NCBI GenBank assembly: GCA_016187935.1
Contig: JACPIU010000020.1
Span: forward strand, 1-64,000
DNA: 64,000 bases
Origin: Bdellovibrio sp.
GTDB lineage: Bacteria; Bdellovibrionota; Bacteriovoracia; Bacteriovoracales; Bacteriovoracaceae
Reading direction: 5' to 3'
The translations under genes were made by a program, and so were the position numbers. Positions 35,548 to 44,115 of the stretch are shown piece after piece. Each line of letters begins with the position of its first letter. Within the stretch, counting starts at the first letter, position 1. The notes under the pieces are model-generated. The model had not been told where the DNA came from. It searched no databases and saw only the letters and a program-made list of their open reading frames with translations.

Positions 35548-35576
35548 ATGTTAACGTTAACGTAAACTCTCGTCAA
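35548..35576 (-). promoter_or_regulatory. Promoter of liuR operon with palindromic operator in the spacer
   Basis: On the minus strand TTGACG (35576-35571), a 17-bp spacer and TAACAT (35553-35548) form a promoter. The spacer contains most of TTTACGTTAACGTTAA (35566-35551), built on the perfect palindrome ACGTTAACGT. The operator therefore lies between -35 and -10, as for MerR proteins. The predicted transcript start (about 35541) is within 3 nt of the liuR ATG at 35538, implying a leaderless or near-leaderless mRNA. Confidence 0.7.
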
Positions 35577-35603
35577 TCAGGCGATTTGCTCACTCTGGCC
35601 TTT

Positions 35604-35671
35604 TACCCTTCGCAGTTTGCTTTTCAAGTAGGCGGACAAGACGCGACGCTAAGGCGTGCTGCCTGCAAGTC
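35604..35671. repeat. Half copy of the 125-bp palindromic element
   Basis: Positions 35604-35660 match the left half of the full copies with three or four mismatches (TACCCTTCGCAGTTTGCTTT onward, through GGCGTGCT). After the central loop the sequence diverges and no CGAAGGGTA end is found before the next gene. It lies between the divergent liuR and papain-like genes. It looks like an old, decayed or deleted copy. Confidence 0.75.
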
Positions 35672-35747
35672 AAAGAGTATATCTCGCCTTAATCAGTCCA
35701 GTATAAAAAACTGGTCCGTCATATGTTTTCTCCTAATAATAGAAGCG

Positions 35748-36578
35748 ATGAGAAGAAAAATAGTCATCTCCCTTATTGTTTTTCTGGCGGCAAGTTGGAG
35801 ATCGGCACCGCCGAACCAACACGATTTCCCTACTTTTGATGATGGGAGTTGGTATCTCATCGCTGATCGAGACATCCCCACTGAACGCCATCACTTGAAG
35901 CATCAAGAAATTTTCGGGCGAGATATGACCGGATACAATTATCTGGTTTTGAAGGCCATCGATAATATTCAGAGCAGGGCCCTTGATGGTGGCGGATATT
36001 TTCTTGGAAGGGATGCCACCCCTCCCGAATCGCCGATCGGACATGCGTTACAACTTTTTGAAAAACCACTCCTCGCCCCAACACGCAAAACAAGTTACTG
36101 CACAGGGGCCACTTATGCCGCCTTCATTGAAACGCTAAATTCGATCATTGGCCCCGAAGAGCGCTCTTTACTTTCTGAAGATCGCTTTGAGGCCTTTCGC
36201 ATGCAAGAACTCGATGGAGGTCGTCGCGAAGACCATGTCAAATTTTGGGGGCACTGGAATGCCGACAATACTGGGCATAGCTATGCCATGATTGATTACA
36301 CCGAGATGGGCAAATTGATCACGGCCAAGAGTGCAAGGCCAGGCGATTTCGTTAATATTGTTTGGAAAAACAATCGCGGACATGCCGTCATTTTTCTGGG
36401 ATGGAATGTCGATGAAAAAGGTGAAAAAAGTTTGCTCTATTGGTCAAGTCAACCTTCCTCCAATGGACTCGGTGACAGTCAAACTCATCTCTCTAATACC
36501 AAGAGCGTCACCTTCGTAAGGTTAATTAATCCTCGTAAAATGTTTTCCTTCGATATTGATACAATTGTAGAATATTAA
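35748..36578 (+). CDS. Secreted papain-fold (NlpC/CHAP-like) protein, putative
   Basis: I start at the ATG at 35748 (MRRKIVISLIVFLAASWRSA, a signal peptide). The frame is open to 35466, but that stretch runs through the repeat fragment and liuR promoter. The 276-residue product has a candidate catalytic Cys in SYCTGATYAAFIE and a His in RGHAVIFLGW. These are arranged as in NlpC/P60 or CHAP cysteine hydrolases that cut peptidoglycan peptides. Family membership is inferred from these motifs only. The next gene starts 1 bp after its stop. Confidence 0.6.
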   Translation: MRRKIVISLIVFLAASWRSAPPNQHDFPTFDDGSWYLIADRDIPTERHHLKHQEIFGRDMTGYNYLVLKAIDNIQSRALDGGGYFLGRDATPPESPIGHALQLFEKPLLAPTRKTSYCTGATYAAFIETLNSIIGPEERSLLSEDRFEAFRMQELDGGRREDHVKFWGHWNADNTGHSYAMIDYTEMGKLITAKSARPGDFVNIVWKNNRGHAVIFLGWNVDEKGEKSLLYWSSQPSSNGLGDSQTHLSNTKSVTFVRLINPRKMFSFDIDTIVEY

Positions 36579-36579
36579 A

Positions 36580-37740
36580 ATGCGCAATCTCTTTATCAAC
36601 AATCCACAAGAAATTTATTTGAATTCTGGTACAGAGTCGAAAACTCCCATCACTGTCATGAATGCCATCGAAAACTATAAGCATCAGTATGAAATGAATC
36701 CCACTTCAGGCTTTGTCACTTCTTATCAAAAAATGTGGGAGATGCAGATGCATATCGCCCGCTTTTTCAATTGCAATCCACAAGAATTATTTTTAAGAAA
36801 CAATATCACGGAAGTCATGAACCAATTTATTTTAGGCAGTCCTATGCCCTCCGGTAGCGAAATTCTAGTCACCAATCTGGAATATCAGGCCATTTTAAAT
36901 TGTGTGCGATTTAAGGCGGAAAGAGAGCATCTGACCATCAAAGTTGTCGATATTCCTGTTAAAAAAGATCTTGAAAAAAGTGAAATCCTGGAATTGGTCA
37001 AAAAGGCCATCTCAAATGCAACCAAAATGTTGGTCATCAGTCACATTTTCACTGGTTCTGGAGCGGTGGTCCCTGTCAAGGAAATTGCCGAAATAACTTC
37101 CTCCCGAGGAATTAAATTGGTGGTGGATGGAGCTCACTCACCTGGCGCACTCAAAGTTGATTTTCAAGTTTTTAAAGAGGTGGATTTTTTTGGAGGAAAT
37201 TTTCATAAATGGATGATGGGCCCGAAAGGCACGGCCTTCGGTTGGACCAACCCAAAACATCATGATGATCTCGTCCCTCTTATGGCAGGTTGGACAACTT
37301 TTGAGACGATTTCACCATTTGACACGTTTGGCGGCGGTTCTCAATTTACCTCAAAGATGATGCTGCTTGGAACGCAAAATTTCTGCCAATTCATAGGCAT
37401 CAATGATCTTCTCAACTTCTGGGAAGAACATGGTGAGAATACAATTCGAAACAAAATCTTAAAACTGACTCAATTTGCTGAAAATTTAATATCAGAACAG
37501 ACTCAACTCAAATCCCTTTATCCCAAGGATAAAAAACTGCAAGGGCCTTTGATCACTTTTGTCTTGCCAGAAAAATTAGAAAAAGAAGGTTATCACCTGA
37601 TGCATCGACTTTATAAAGAAAACCATCTTCAAGTGGCCTCAACCAAAATCAAGGGAATTTGGCATCTACGAATTTCTCCTCATATTTACAATACCGAGGA
37701 AGAAATTATTCAAGCCGCAACATTCTTGAAAAAATTGTAA
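36580..37740 (+). CDS. Class V aminotransferase-fold PLP enzyme
   Basis: This 386-residue protein resembles the isopenicillin-N-epimerase/cysteine desulfurase branch of class V enzymes. A PLP-pocket Asp lies in VVDGAHSPGALKVDF and the Schiff-base Lys in FFGGNFHKWMMGPKGTAFGW. It has no signal peptide, so it acts in the cytoplasm. The substrate cannot be predicted. It is separated by 1 bp from the secreted papain-like gene, implying co-transcription and perhaps a shared amino-acid or peptide pathway. Confidence 0.85.
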   Translation: MRNLFINNPQEIYLNSGTESKTPITVMNAIENYKHQYEMNPTSGFVTSYQKMWEMQMHIARFFNCNPQELFLRNNITEVMNQFILGSPMPSGSEILVTNLEYQAILNCVRFKAEREHLTIKVVDIPVKKDLEKSEILELVKKAISNATKMLVISHIFTGSGAVVPVKEIAEITSSRGIKLVVDGAHSPGALKVDFQVFKEVDFFGGNFHKWMMGPKGTAFGWTNPKHHDDLVPLMAGWTTFETISPFDTFGGGSQFTSKMMLLGTQNFCQFIGINDLLNFWEEHGENTIRNKILKLTQFAENLISEQTQLKSLYPKDKKLQGPLITFVLPEKLEKEGYHLMHRLYKENHLQVASTKIKGIWHLRISPHIYNTEEEIIQAATFLKKL

Positions 37741-37766
37741 CCAGGTTATTGAAAAAGGCCCAGATG

Positions 37767-39419
37767 CTAGGCCCGTACACGCTTGATCGATTCGAGTGCC
37801 ACGACTCCTGCCAAAATGATGAGGATGCTGGAAGTCAAGGTAATCACGAGTAAAAGATCAAAACCATGAGTTTTTTGGATTCCGTCATAGAATAATCCAC
37901 CCAAGGCCAATAACGTCATCGTCAGCACAAAGAGCATGGGAATCAAGGTAAAATAGATCGGTCGTTTAGATTCTTTGATCCAGACAGTGATGGTCAAAAG
38001 TGTCAAGGCCGCTAGGAGCTGGTTGGAGGCCCCAAACAAGCCCCAAAATTTCGCCCAGGAACCTTCACTAGAAAAATATAAAATTAGACCGGCCGGAATA
38101 ACGACAGACCAGGTACCGATGAATGACCCAAACCAGCCTTTGAGCCCCGTCAACTCCTGAATCAGATAACGTCCAAGCCGAGTGGCAACATCGATGGTAT
38201 CAAAAACAAAAGTGGAAAAGGCCATGGCACCAAAGGTCATTGCCTCCAGACGATATTTTTCTCCCACCAACATAGTTAAAAAATCCCCCAGCCCTTTGCC
38301 ATAAATAGTTCCCGGTTTCATGCCTTTAATACCCTCGGGCAGTTGAACCATAACTACGGCCAAAGCGATAAAGGCCACCAAAGCTTCCGACAACATGGCA
38401 CCATAACCAATCGGATGGGTGTGAGTTTCCTTGTCAATTTGCTTTGAGGTAGTCCCTGAACACACCAAGCCGTGGAAGCCTGAACAGGCACCACAGGCAA
38501 TGGTGACAAATAAAAAAGGAAACATGCCAGTCGTCCCGGCAAACCATGAAACGCCTTCTTTGAGTGGCGGTAATTGAATGGTGTGTCCTCCAAAGAGCAA
38601 ACCAATAAGTCCAATGGCCAAAGCGAAATATAAAACAAATCCGCCCAGGAATCCCCGAGGCTGGAGCAGCATCCATGTTGGCAGCATAGAGCCCAAGGCG
38701 CAATAAAGTGCAATCAAGATTGCCCAGGTTTTCATATCAAGCAAGAAATACTGGGACGTCATAGTCCCGGCCCATGATGTGACAATCACCAAAACCGGAA
38801 AAATAATGGAAATCAACCACAGCGGAAGTTTTAAAAATTTCTGTATCAACCCCAAGATAAAGCATAAGCAAAGATAATAAACCGACGCCGCGGCCACGGC
38901 CCCACCGGGATGAAAGTTGACATGCACAGCTTGCAATTCTTCCGAAGTGTAGACAAAACTTGAAGCGGTCACATCCCCAAAAGCCACAATAATATAAACC
39001 AACGAGATCAAGATAAATCCCATCAAGGCCAGTCCGGCCCGTCGTGAAATATGAGTGCGCGCCAACTCGGCGATGGAACAGGCCCCATGCTTTACGGAAA
39101 CAACCAAACTGGAAAAATCATGAACGGCGCCAATGAAAATAACTCCAAAAGCGATCCACAAAAGCCCTGGCAGCCAACCGAAAGTAACAGCGGCAATAAT
39201 AGGCCCGGCAATGGGGCCGGCGGCAGCGATGGCGGAGAAATGTTGACCGAAGAGATAAAAAGGATGAGTGGGAACAAAATCAATTCCATCTTTCATTTTG
39301 TTGGCGGGCGTTTGTCGAGTCGCCGAGAGATCAAAATGTCCGGCCACCCAACGGCCATAAGTCCAATAACCTGCGACTAAGAAGGCAATGAAAACGATCG
39401 TGAGTATTGCAACCGACAT
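37767..39419 (-). CDS. cstA: Carbon starvation protein CstA (peptide/pyruvate transporter family)
   Basis: I use ATG 39419; an in-frame TTG is two codons upstream. The 550-residue protein has many TM helices and CstA-family text, including GYWTYGRWVA near the N-terminus, FSAIAAAGPIAGPIIAA, GAVHDFSSLVVSVKH, and SGFHGLVCSGTTSKQ. CstA proteins import peptides or pyruvate under carbon limitation. The short length (E. coli CstA is about 700 residues) matches the shorter CstA-like subfamily. It is convergent with the aminotransferase gene, 26 bp apart. Confidence 0.9.
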   Translation of the reverse strand: MSVAILTIVFIAFLVAGYWTYGRWVAGHFDLSATRQTPANKMKDGIDFVPTHPFYLFGQHFSAIAAAGPIAGPIIAAVTFGWLPGLLWIAFGVIFIGAVHDFSSLVVSVKHGACSIAELARTHISRRAGLALMGFILISLVYIIVAFGDVTASSFVYTSEELQAVHVNFHPGGAVAAASVYYLCLCFILGLIQKFLKLPLWLISIIFPVLVIVTSWAGTMTSQYFLLDMKTWAILIALYCALGSMLPTWMLLQPRGFLGGFVLYFALAIGLIGLLFGGHTIQLPPLKEGVSWFAGTTGMFPFLFVTIACGACSGFHGLVCSGTTSKQIDKETHTHPIGYGAMLSEALVAFIALAVVMVQLPEGIKGMKPGTIYGKGLGDFLTMLVGEKYRLEAMTFGAMAFSTFVFDTIDVATRLGRYLIQELTGLKGWFGSFIGTWSVVIPAGLILYFSSEGSWAKFWGLFGASNQLLAALTLLTITVWIKESKRPIYFTLIPMLFVLTMTLLALGGLFYDGIQKTHGFDLLLVITLTSSILIILAGVVALESIKRVRA

Positions 39420-39453
39420 CTCCAACCCCTGTGTATAATTTATCTGAAGATGA

Positions 39454-39488
39454 TATGGCCGTGATCATAAAAAAACCACGGCCATTTT
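39454..39488 (+). terminator. Intrinsic terminator-like hairpin
   Basis: ATGGCCGTG and CACGGCCAT pair around a loop and are followed by TTTTTC on the plus strand. No plus-strand gene ends nearby. It lies between two minus-strand genes (cstA and the secreted protein at 39527) and may act on either strand; on the minus strand no T-run follows the stem. Confidence 0.5.
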
Positions 39489-39526
39489 TCTTATAAAGGC
39501 GATTAGAGAACTTAGAGCGAAAGGAA

Positions 39527-40042
39527 TTAAGGAATCATAGGCGCGGTAGCGCGAAGAGGATGAGCAAAGAGCCGACCTTGCCTAACCACTTCTTCACCTT
39601 TCACGCGGTCAAAATACTTTTTTGTTATTTCGACGATGGTTGGGGCCATTGGACGGATTCTGCATACCAAATGGGTCATATCAGTTACCTTGATCGAAAT
39701 ATCGTAACCATCAACGGCAAGATCATTTTTTTCCGCTTTATAAACATTCTGGCCGCAACCTAAACGCTCGCGGGAAACCATGGGGACGACCAGATTTTCA
39801 ATCGTCGGCCCTCTGAAACAGAAAGCATTGCGGGGACAATTATTTTCACCCATCAAAAAAACCTTGATCTTACTGTTCACATAATCAAGCGTCACGGTTC
39901 CATTGACAAATTGCTCACCAAAGGCAGAAGTATAATCAATGCGATAGAATTCCGCCGTTTGAGCGGCGATGATACTTCTGGCGTTGGAATTGAAACTTGC
40001 CAAAGAAAAACACAGAGTCAAAAGGACTAAAATCGATCTCAT
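39527..40042 (-). CDS. Secreted protein, unknown function
   Basis: ATG 40042 is preferred (GGAG upstream) over one 11 codons earlier. The 171-residue product has a signal peptide (MRSILVLLTLCFSLASF). The mature domain has four cysteines (NNCPRNAFCFRGP, RLGCGQN, HLVCRIRP), probably two disulfides, and mainly beta-strand character. No family is recognised. It is divergent from the multihaem cytochrome pair. Confidence 0.62.
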   Translation of the reverse strand: MRSILVLLTLCFSLASFNSNARSIIAAQTAEFYRIDYTSAFGEQFVNGTVTLDYVNSKIKVFLMGENNCPRNAFCFRGPTIENLVVPMVSRERLGCGQNVYKAEKNDLAVDGYDISIKVTDMTHLVCRIRPMAPTIVEITKKYFDRVKGEEVVRQGRLFAHPLRATAPMIP

Positions 40043-40247
40043 AAATAATCTCCAATGAAAAGGGTGTGCAGCCATTTAGTCGAGGACAATATGGTCCGTC
40101 TATGGAATAAGTAAAATTACCATTGCGTCGATGGGGCCATAAGTAGCCCTTATAAACTTGCATGTAATTTTTTCACAATATAGACAAACCCTCCCCCGAG
40201 GGTTAAAGAGCGATATTTATAATGTAAACATGATGACGGAATTTCTT

Positions 40248-40796
40248 ATGAAAATTTCTCTGATTCTTTTTATGGGTTTATGTCTGTCCTTCCAACTCTT
40301 CGCAACTCAAAGTTATTTATCCGTTTTTACTGCTTCCTACCCTACAGTTCGCGGCACCCAACTGGAAAGTTGTGCCACCTGCCATTCGCCTATCAAGGCC
40401 GATTTCCTAAACGCTTATGGACTCGATCTGCGCGACAAAGGGAAAAAATTTAATTTTAAAATCATTGAAGGACTCGACTCTGACCAAGACGGCAAAAGCA
40501 ATATAGACGAAATTAAAGTTGAATCTTACCCAGGTTCTCAGGTTGGTGCTGCAGAGTATTTGATTTTCACCAATAAGAATGGAGATGTTCACTTCAATCA
40601 TGAAATGCATGTAACCTCCGCTTCCTATACAGTTAATGGCGACTGCAACAAGTGCCATGGTGTCGACATGTTTCCCAAATATTTCGATAACAATGTTCCA
40701 GTGAAAGACAAGGCCCATACCATCTGTTGGCGTTGTCATACAGAATCGGGAAACCCGAATGCTCCTTTGCGATGTGAAGGCTGCCACAATGAGTAA
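40248..40796 (+). CDS. Tetrahaem cytochrome c with calcium-loop segment
   Basis: I start at ATG 40248 (MKISLILFMGLCLSFQLF, signal peptide); ATGs at 40230 and 40233 are possible. The 182-residue protein has four CxxCH sites: CATCH, CNKCH, CWRCH and CEGCH. Between the first and second lies DSDQDGKSNIDE, which looks like a thrombospondin type 3 or EF-hand-like Ca2+ loop. The spacing resembles the cytochrome c7/c3-like families of deltaproteobacteria. It overlaps the next cytochrome gene by 8 bp, so the pair should make a periplasmic electron-transfer module. Confidence 0.85.
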   Translation: MKISLILFMGLCLSFQLFATQSYLSVFTASYPTVRGTQLESCATCHSPIKADFLNAYGLDLRDKGKKFNFKIIEGLDSDQDGKSNIDEIKVESYPGSQVGAAEYLIFTNKNGDVHFNHEMHVTSASYTVNGDCNKCHGVDMFPKYFDNNVPVKDKAHTICWRCHTESGNPNAPLRCEGCHNE

Positions 40797-41277
40797 GATT
40801 ATTTTGGCCTTATGCCTGGTTACTTGTTTGGGACTTTGGGCACAAAAGGCCATGGCCAAGGCGGAAGACTGCACCGAATGTCATGAGCAATTGGAAAATC
40901 CTATCAAGCATGGTCCTGCCTCGGATGGTTGTACCTTTTGTCACAATCCTGACCATAGCATCAACACCGGTAGGCCTCTTCGTTTGATAGAAGAGCCAAA
41001 TAAATTGTGCCTGATGTGCCATGATGGGATTGCCAATGAAGGCCACCCTATTCAAGGTCATCCTTTAAGCGGTCCCAAAGATCCGGTTTATCCAAAACGA
41101 AAATTCTCTTGCGTTTCCTGTCACAGTCCTCATAGTACCAAAATGCCTAAGCTTTTCCGTTACGATTTCTCGCTTAAGACACCTTATAAAGGGTCCATGT
41201 GCGCCATCTGCCATTGGAGTATGTTTAATAACACTCCCAAACCTCTGCCACCGCCATGGAGCGACTATCAAAAATAA
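40789..41277 (+). CDS. Pentahaem cytochrome c with paired CxxCH
   Basis: Starting at ATG 40789, this 162-residue protein has a signal peptide (IILALCLVTCLGLWAQKAMA) and five CxxCH motifs: CTECH, CTFCH, CLMCH, CVSCH and CAICH. Internal His residues (HGPASD, HPIQGHPLSGP, HSPHST) could be distal haem ligands. The layout is that of the doubled-CxxCH cytochrome family. It is translationally coupled to the tetrahaem cytochrome upstream. Redox partners are not in the neighbourhood; the nine-haem/Rieske operon lies 15 kb away. Confidence 0.85.
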   Translation: MSKIILALCLVTCLGLWAQKAMAKAEDCTECHEQLENPIKHGPASDGCTFCHNPDHSINTGRPLRLIEEPNKLCLMCHDGIANEGHPIQGHPLSGPKDPVYPKRKFSCVSCHSPHSTKMPKLFRYDFSLKTPYKGSMCAICHWSMFNNTPKPLPPPWSDYQK

Positions 41278-42080
41278 CATTTGCAAAAGAGGTCCGTATA
41301 AAAACTTTGATTTTTCCCACATTATTTTGCTTGTTCTGCCTTATCTCTCCCGATCTCCGGGCCAAAGAGTTTCAATTTTTTTGCAGTAGTAAAGGTTGGT
41401 ATCCATCTATCGGCAAAGACTATTATCACACCTTCATCAAATCTTCAGACTGTAGAACGATTGACCGTCGTCTGGCAATTACCGCCTTATTTAAGGCAAG
41501 ATCAATATGTCGCACATGGGCCCAGTCGTTTGATATTGACGACAAGGATGTTACATTTTTTTTAAAAGGCAAGTCACAAAGTCAATGCCAAGAGGCCAAC
41601 CATAAGATCGACCGCGATTTTGAGCAGCGAAGAATCAATCGGATTTATTCCTATCCGAACACCAACTACTACATCAATAATACCGGTATCGAAAAACCGA
41701 TCTATCTCGCCGATGGAAACGAGCAACCCCAATGGATTCAGTTGGGAAACAGAAGATTTTGCGGTCTAATCAATGCCGATATGGCCTTGTTGGAAACGCC
41801 TCAAAGCATAATTGTGCGAATTCTCTCCAGTGAACAGGAGCTTTCATATCTTCGCATCTCAAAAGATTCTCAGGGAGAAATTTTTCGTGCTACTTCAAGG
41901 AAATTCAAGAACGCTCAATTCATACATCGAAACCAGGGTTTGACTTTTTTTAATTACAACCGCGAAGGGATCAGACAGTCAGAGATATCTTTTAATCTCA
42001 GTTATCGAGATAAAGTCAGAGGCGAGCGATTTTGCCGGCCCCTGACTTGGTATACCCTTCGCAGTTTGGTTTTCAAGTAG
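41256..42080 (+). CDS. Secreted protein, unknown, ending inside the palindromic element
   Basis: This 274-residue protein has an N-terminal hydrophobic export segment (TLIFPTLFCLFCLISPDLRA, about residues 17-36). The mature region has several cysteines and Tyr/Asn-rich strands. No family is recognised. It overlaps the pentahaem cytochrome gene by 22 bp; no good ribosome site is seen, so the start could lie downstream. The last ten residues (WYTLRSLVFK with the TAG stop) are encoded by the 125-bp repeat, so the native C-terminus has been replaced or extended. Confidence 0.6.
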   Translation: MERLSKITFAKEVRIKTLIFPTLFCLFCLISPDLRAKEFQFFCSSKGWYPSIGKDYYHTFIKSSDCRTIDRRLAITALFKARSICRTWAQSFDIDDKDVTFFLKGKSQSQCQEANHKIDRDFEQRRINRIYSYPNTNYYINNTGIEKPIYLADGNEQPQWIQLGNRRFCGLINADMALLETPQSIIVRILSSEQELSYLRISKDSQGEIFRATSRKFKNAQFIHRNQGLTFFNYNREGIRQSEISFNLSYRDKVRGERFCRPLTWYTLRSLVFK

Positions 42081-42175
42081 GCGGACAAGGCGCGACGCTG
42101 AGGCGTGCTTCCAGCACGTCGCAGGCGTCGAGTCCGCAGGCCAACGCCCTGGAAAATCAAAATCCGAAGGGTATA
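42051..42175. repeat. 125-bp palindromic element, full copy 2
   Basis: This is identical over 125 bp to 22767-22891 and in the same orientation. The terminal 11-bp inverted repeats TATACCCTTCG/CGAAGGGTATA are intact. It lies between a plus-strand gene, whose coding end it supplies, and the minus-strand tpx gene, whose stop is 7 bp away. Complete identity of two copies 19 kb apart points to recent movement or gene conversion. Confidence 0.92.
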
Positions 42176-42181
42176 AATCAA

Positions 42182-42679
42182 TTATTTCAATGTTTGAACT
42201 GCCTTGTTGTAATCAGGTTCCTGCGAGATTTCCGGAACTTGTTCGGTGTAAAGAACTTTGTTGTTTTCATCTAAAACGATCACGGCCCGCGAGCAAAGCC
42301 CGCTCAAAACAGAATCGGTAATTTGCAGCTTATAATCCTTGGCAAAGGTGCTTCTAAAAGTACTCAAAGGTTCACAATTCGTAATCCCCTCCGCTCCGCA
42401 AAAACGTTTTAAAGCAAAAGGCAGATCGGCCGAGATACAAAGAACGACAGTATTGGGAAGCGAAGCGGCTTCAACGTTGAATTTTCTTACCGATGATGCA
42501 CAAGTGGGGGTATCAACACTGGGAAAAACATTTAATACTTTTCGTTTTCCCTTATATGTGGACAAACTCACGTCGCTTAAATCAGATTTGGTTAATTTGA
42601 AATCAGGGGCAATACTGCCGATCGCCGGTAAATTGCCTAGAGTGGATACTTTGTTGCCTTTTAAAGTGATATTCGCCAT
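42182..42679 (-). CDS. tpx: Thiol peroxidase Tpx
   Basis: This 165-residue atypical 2-Cys peroxiredoxin has the peroxidatic Cys in FPSVDTPTCASSVRKF (about residue 60) and the resolving Cys in LKRFCGAEGI (about residue 94). The N-terminus GNKVSTLGNLPAIGSIAPDF is typical of Tpx. It reduces lipid and alkyl hydroperoxides with thioredoxin as donor. GGGAG precedes the ATG. It is a single gene ending at the palindromic element. Confidence 0.95.
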   Translation of the reverse strand: MANITLKGNKVSTLGNLPAIGSIAPDFKLTKSDLSDVSLSTYKGKRKVLNVFPSVDTPTCASSVRKFNVEAASLPNTVVLCISADLPFALKRFCGAEGITNCEPLSTFRSTFAKDYKLQITDSVLSGLCSRAVIVLDENNKVLYTEQVPEISQEPDYNKAVQTLK

Positions 42680-42754
42680 AAAACTCCCATTGTTTTGTTA
42701 CTGATTGCAGGATAACACTTTTAGGTTTTTTTTGTAGACTATTCCTCTAGGTAA

Positions 42755-42925
42755 ATCGCTACATATGCTCGACAAATCCTTGGATTTGAAACCCTTGGGC
42801 AATTAGGACGTCGTGGCCTTGCAAGTGAGGCCACCGATGAGCATGTTTTCTATGACGCCAAAGAAGCAGAGCGTCACATGTCCCATTTCAGACTTGCATT
42901 CCTAGGCGCAATTTTTAAAAGTTAA
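42755..42925 (+). pseudogene. Possible gene remnant in a 470-bp gap
   Basis: The gap 42680-43148 has no convincing gene. An open frame without a start codon (42755-42925) has coding-like text such as GRRGLASEATDEHVFYDAK and ERHMSHFRLAFLGAIF, and ends TAA. A second, 49-codon frame (42934-43083, MPLAFYHFYGPLLRLLFL...) follows, also without a ribosome site. They may be debris of a former gene or chance; no family is recognised. Confidence 0.2.
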
Positions 42926-43148
42926 GATAATCCATGCCATTAGCTTTTTATCATTTTTATGGGCCACTCCTTCGACTCCTTTTTTTAATACAGTGGAAAT
43001 ACTCTGGCAGTATTACAGAAGGAATTCGCCCGGAAACTGGGAATTCTTCCAAGACCAATATCGACACCATTTCCATACAATGACAGGCTGACTTTTGCAC
43101 CGATCGTGGGCATAATCTCTCAATCACTGGCCTTTAAAGGAAATAATC

Positions 43149-44015
43149 ATGAAGACGAATTTAGAAATTGTCCCTGACCTTCTCAATAATAAAGAGGCCT
43201 TTAGCGCCGAATTTTATCAGCGTTTTCAACTTCGCCATGCGCCCGCACCTCTGCAATTAAATGCTACCGTTGCAAAAAACTATTTATTTCCAACTTTCTA
43301 TGGTGATGTCACTTGTGCTATTGGCATTTTTTTCTGCTCATATAAAAGGGCCCTTGAGGTGATGCCTCATCCCAAGATGCGGCCCATTTCCATGGGGCGT
43401 GGACGCTCGTTGGTGGTCTTTTCCAATTATATCTATCGCAATGTTTTAGGCGTTCTCCCCTATAATGAAATCGCCATGACCATTCCGATCATGGTGGATC
43501 CTCTCCTGAACGTCCCAGTTTTACCCATGATATTGCCCTTGTTTAAAAACTTTGGTTACTATTGTTTTTCCATGCCCGTCACTTCTCTGGAAAATCAAAT
43601 TCGAGGTGAAAAAATCTGGGGTCTGCCCAAAGTGGTGCAGGAAATTAACATTGAAGAAACGAATGATTTCTGCCAGGTGGAGGCCAAAGAGAACTCAGGC
43701 CAAACTTATTATGAATTAAAAATTCCCAAAAATGGCAGGGCCACTGAATTTGATGTAAGCGCAAACCTCTATTCTGTACGAGAGCGTGAATTTCTCAAAA
43801 GCGCAACCCACTTTAAAGGCACCTTTAATGTCATCAAACATATGGCCCTCCTATTCAAAGGCCCACAATTACCAGAGCGCGAATATTTAAAAATACACAA
43901 CACTCCTTCCGCTCAAATGATTAATCACTTGAGCATCGAAGAACATCCCTTTCAGCTACGCTATTGCTGCAAATTGGCCAGTTGCTTCGATTTGCCTGCC
44001 ATACAAAAAATTTAA
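43149..44015 (+). CDS. Acetoacetate decarboxylase-like fold protein
   Basis: This 288-residue cytoplasmic protein resembles the acetoacetate decarboxylase superfamily through the segment RGEKIWGLPKVVQEINIEE, where family members have an E-x-WGxPK motif, and by its overall strand pattern. Members decarboxylate acetoacetate or act as aldolase/dehydratase-like enzymes using a Lys Schiff base. The Lys of LPK is conserved; the full active site cannot be confirmed by eye. AAAGGAAA precedes the ATG. It is a single gene. Confidence 0.55.
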   Translation: MKTNLEIVPDLLNNKEAFSAEFYQRFQLRHAPAPLQLNATVAKNYLFPTFYGDVTCAIGIFFCSYKRALEVMPHPKMRPISMGRGRSLVVFSNYIYRNVLGVLPYNEIAMTIPIMVDPLLNVPVLPMILPLFKNFGYYCFSMPVTSLENQIRGEKIWGLPKVVQEINIEETNDFCQVEAKENSGQTYYELKIPKNGRATEFDVSANLYSVREREFLKSATHFKGTFNVIKHMALLFKGPQLPEREYLKIHNTPSAQMINHLSIEEHPFQLRYCCKLASCFDLPAIQKI

Positions 44016-44115
44016 CTCACTCCATACTTCATCATGGTTGCTCTTTCATGCAGAGTTCGGGAGAGAGAGAAATGAGATCTGTAAAACGATTAAGAGAGGA
44101 TAGGCCTTATCAATA

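Noticed and set aside
35466-35747. N-terminal extension of the papain-like gene across the repeat and liuR promoter
   Set aside because: The added 94 residues come from the half repeat and promoter DNA; the ATG at 35748 opens a proper signal peptide.
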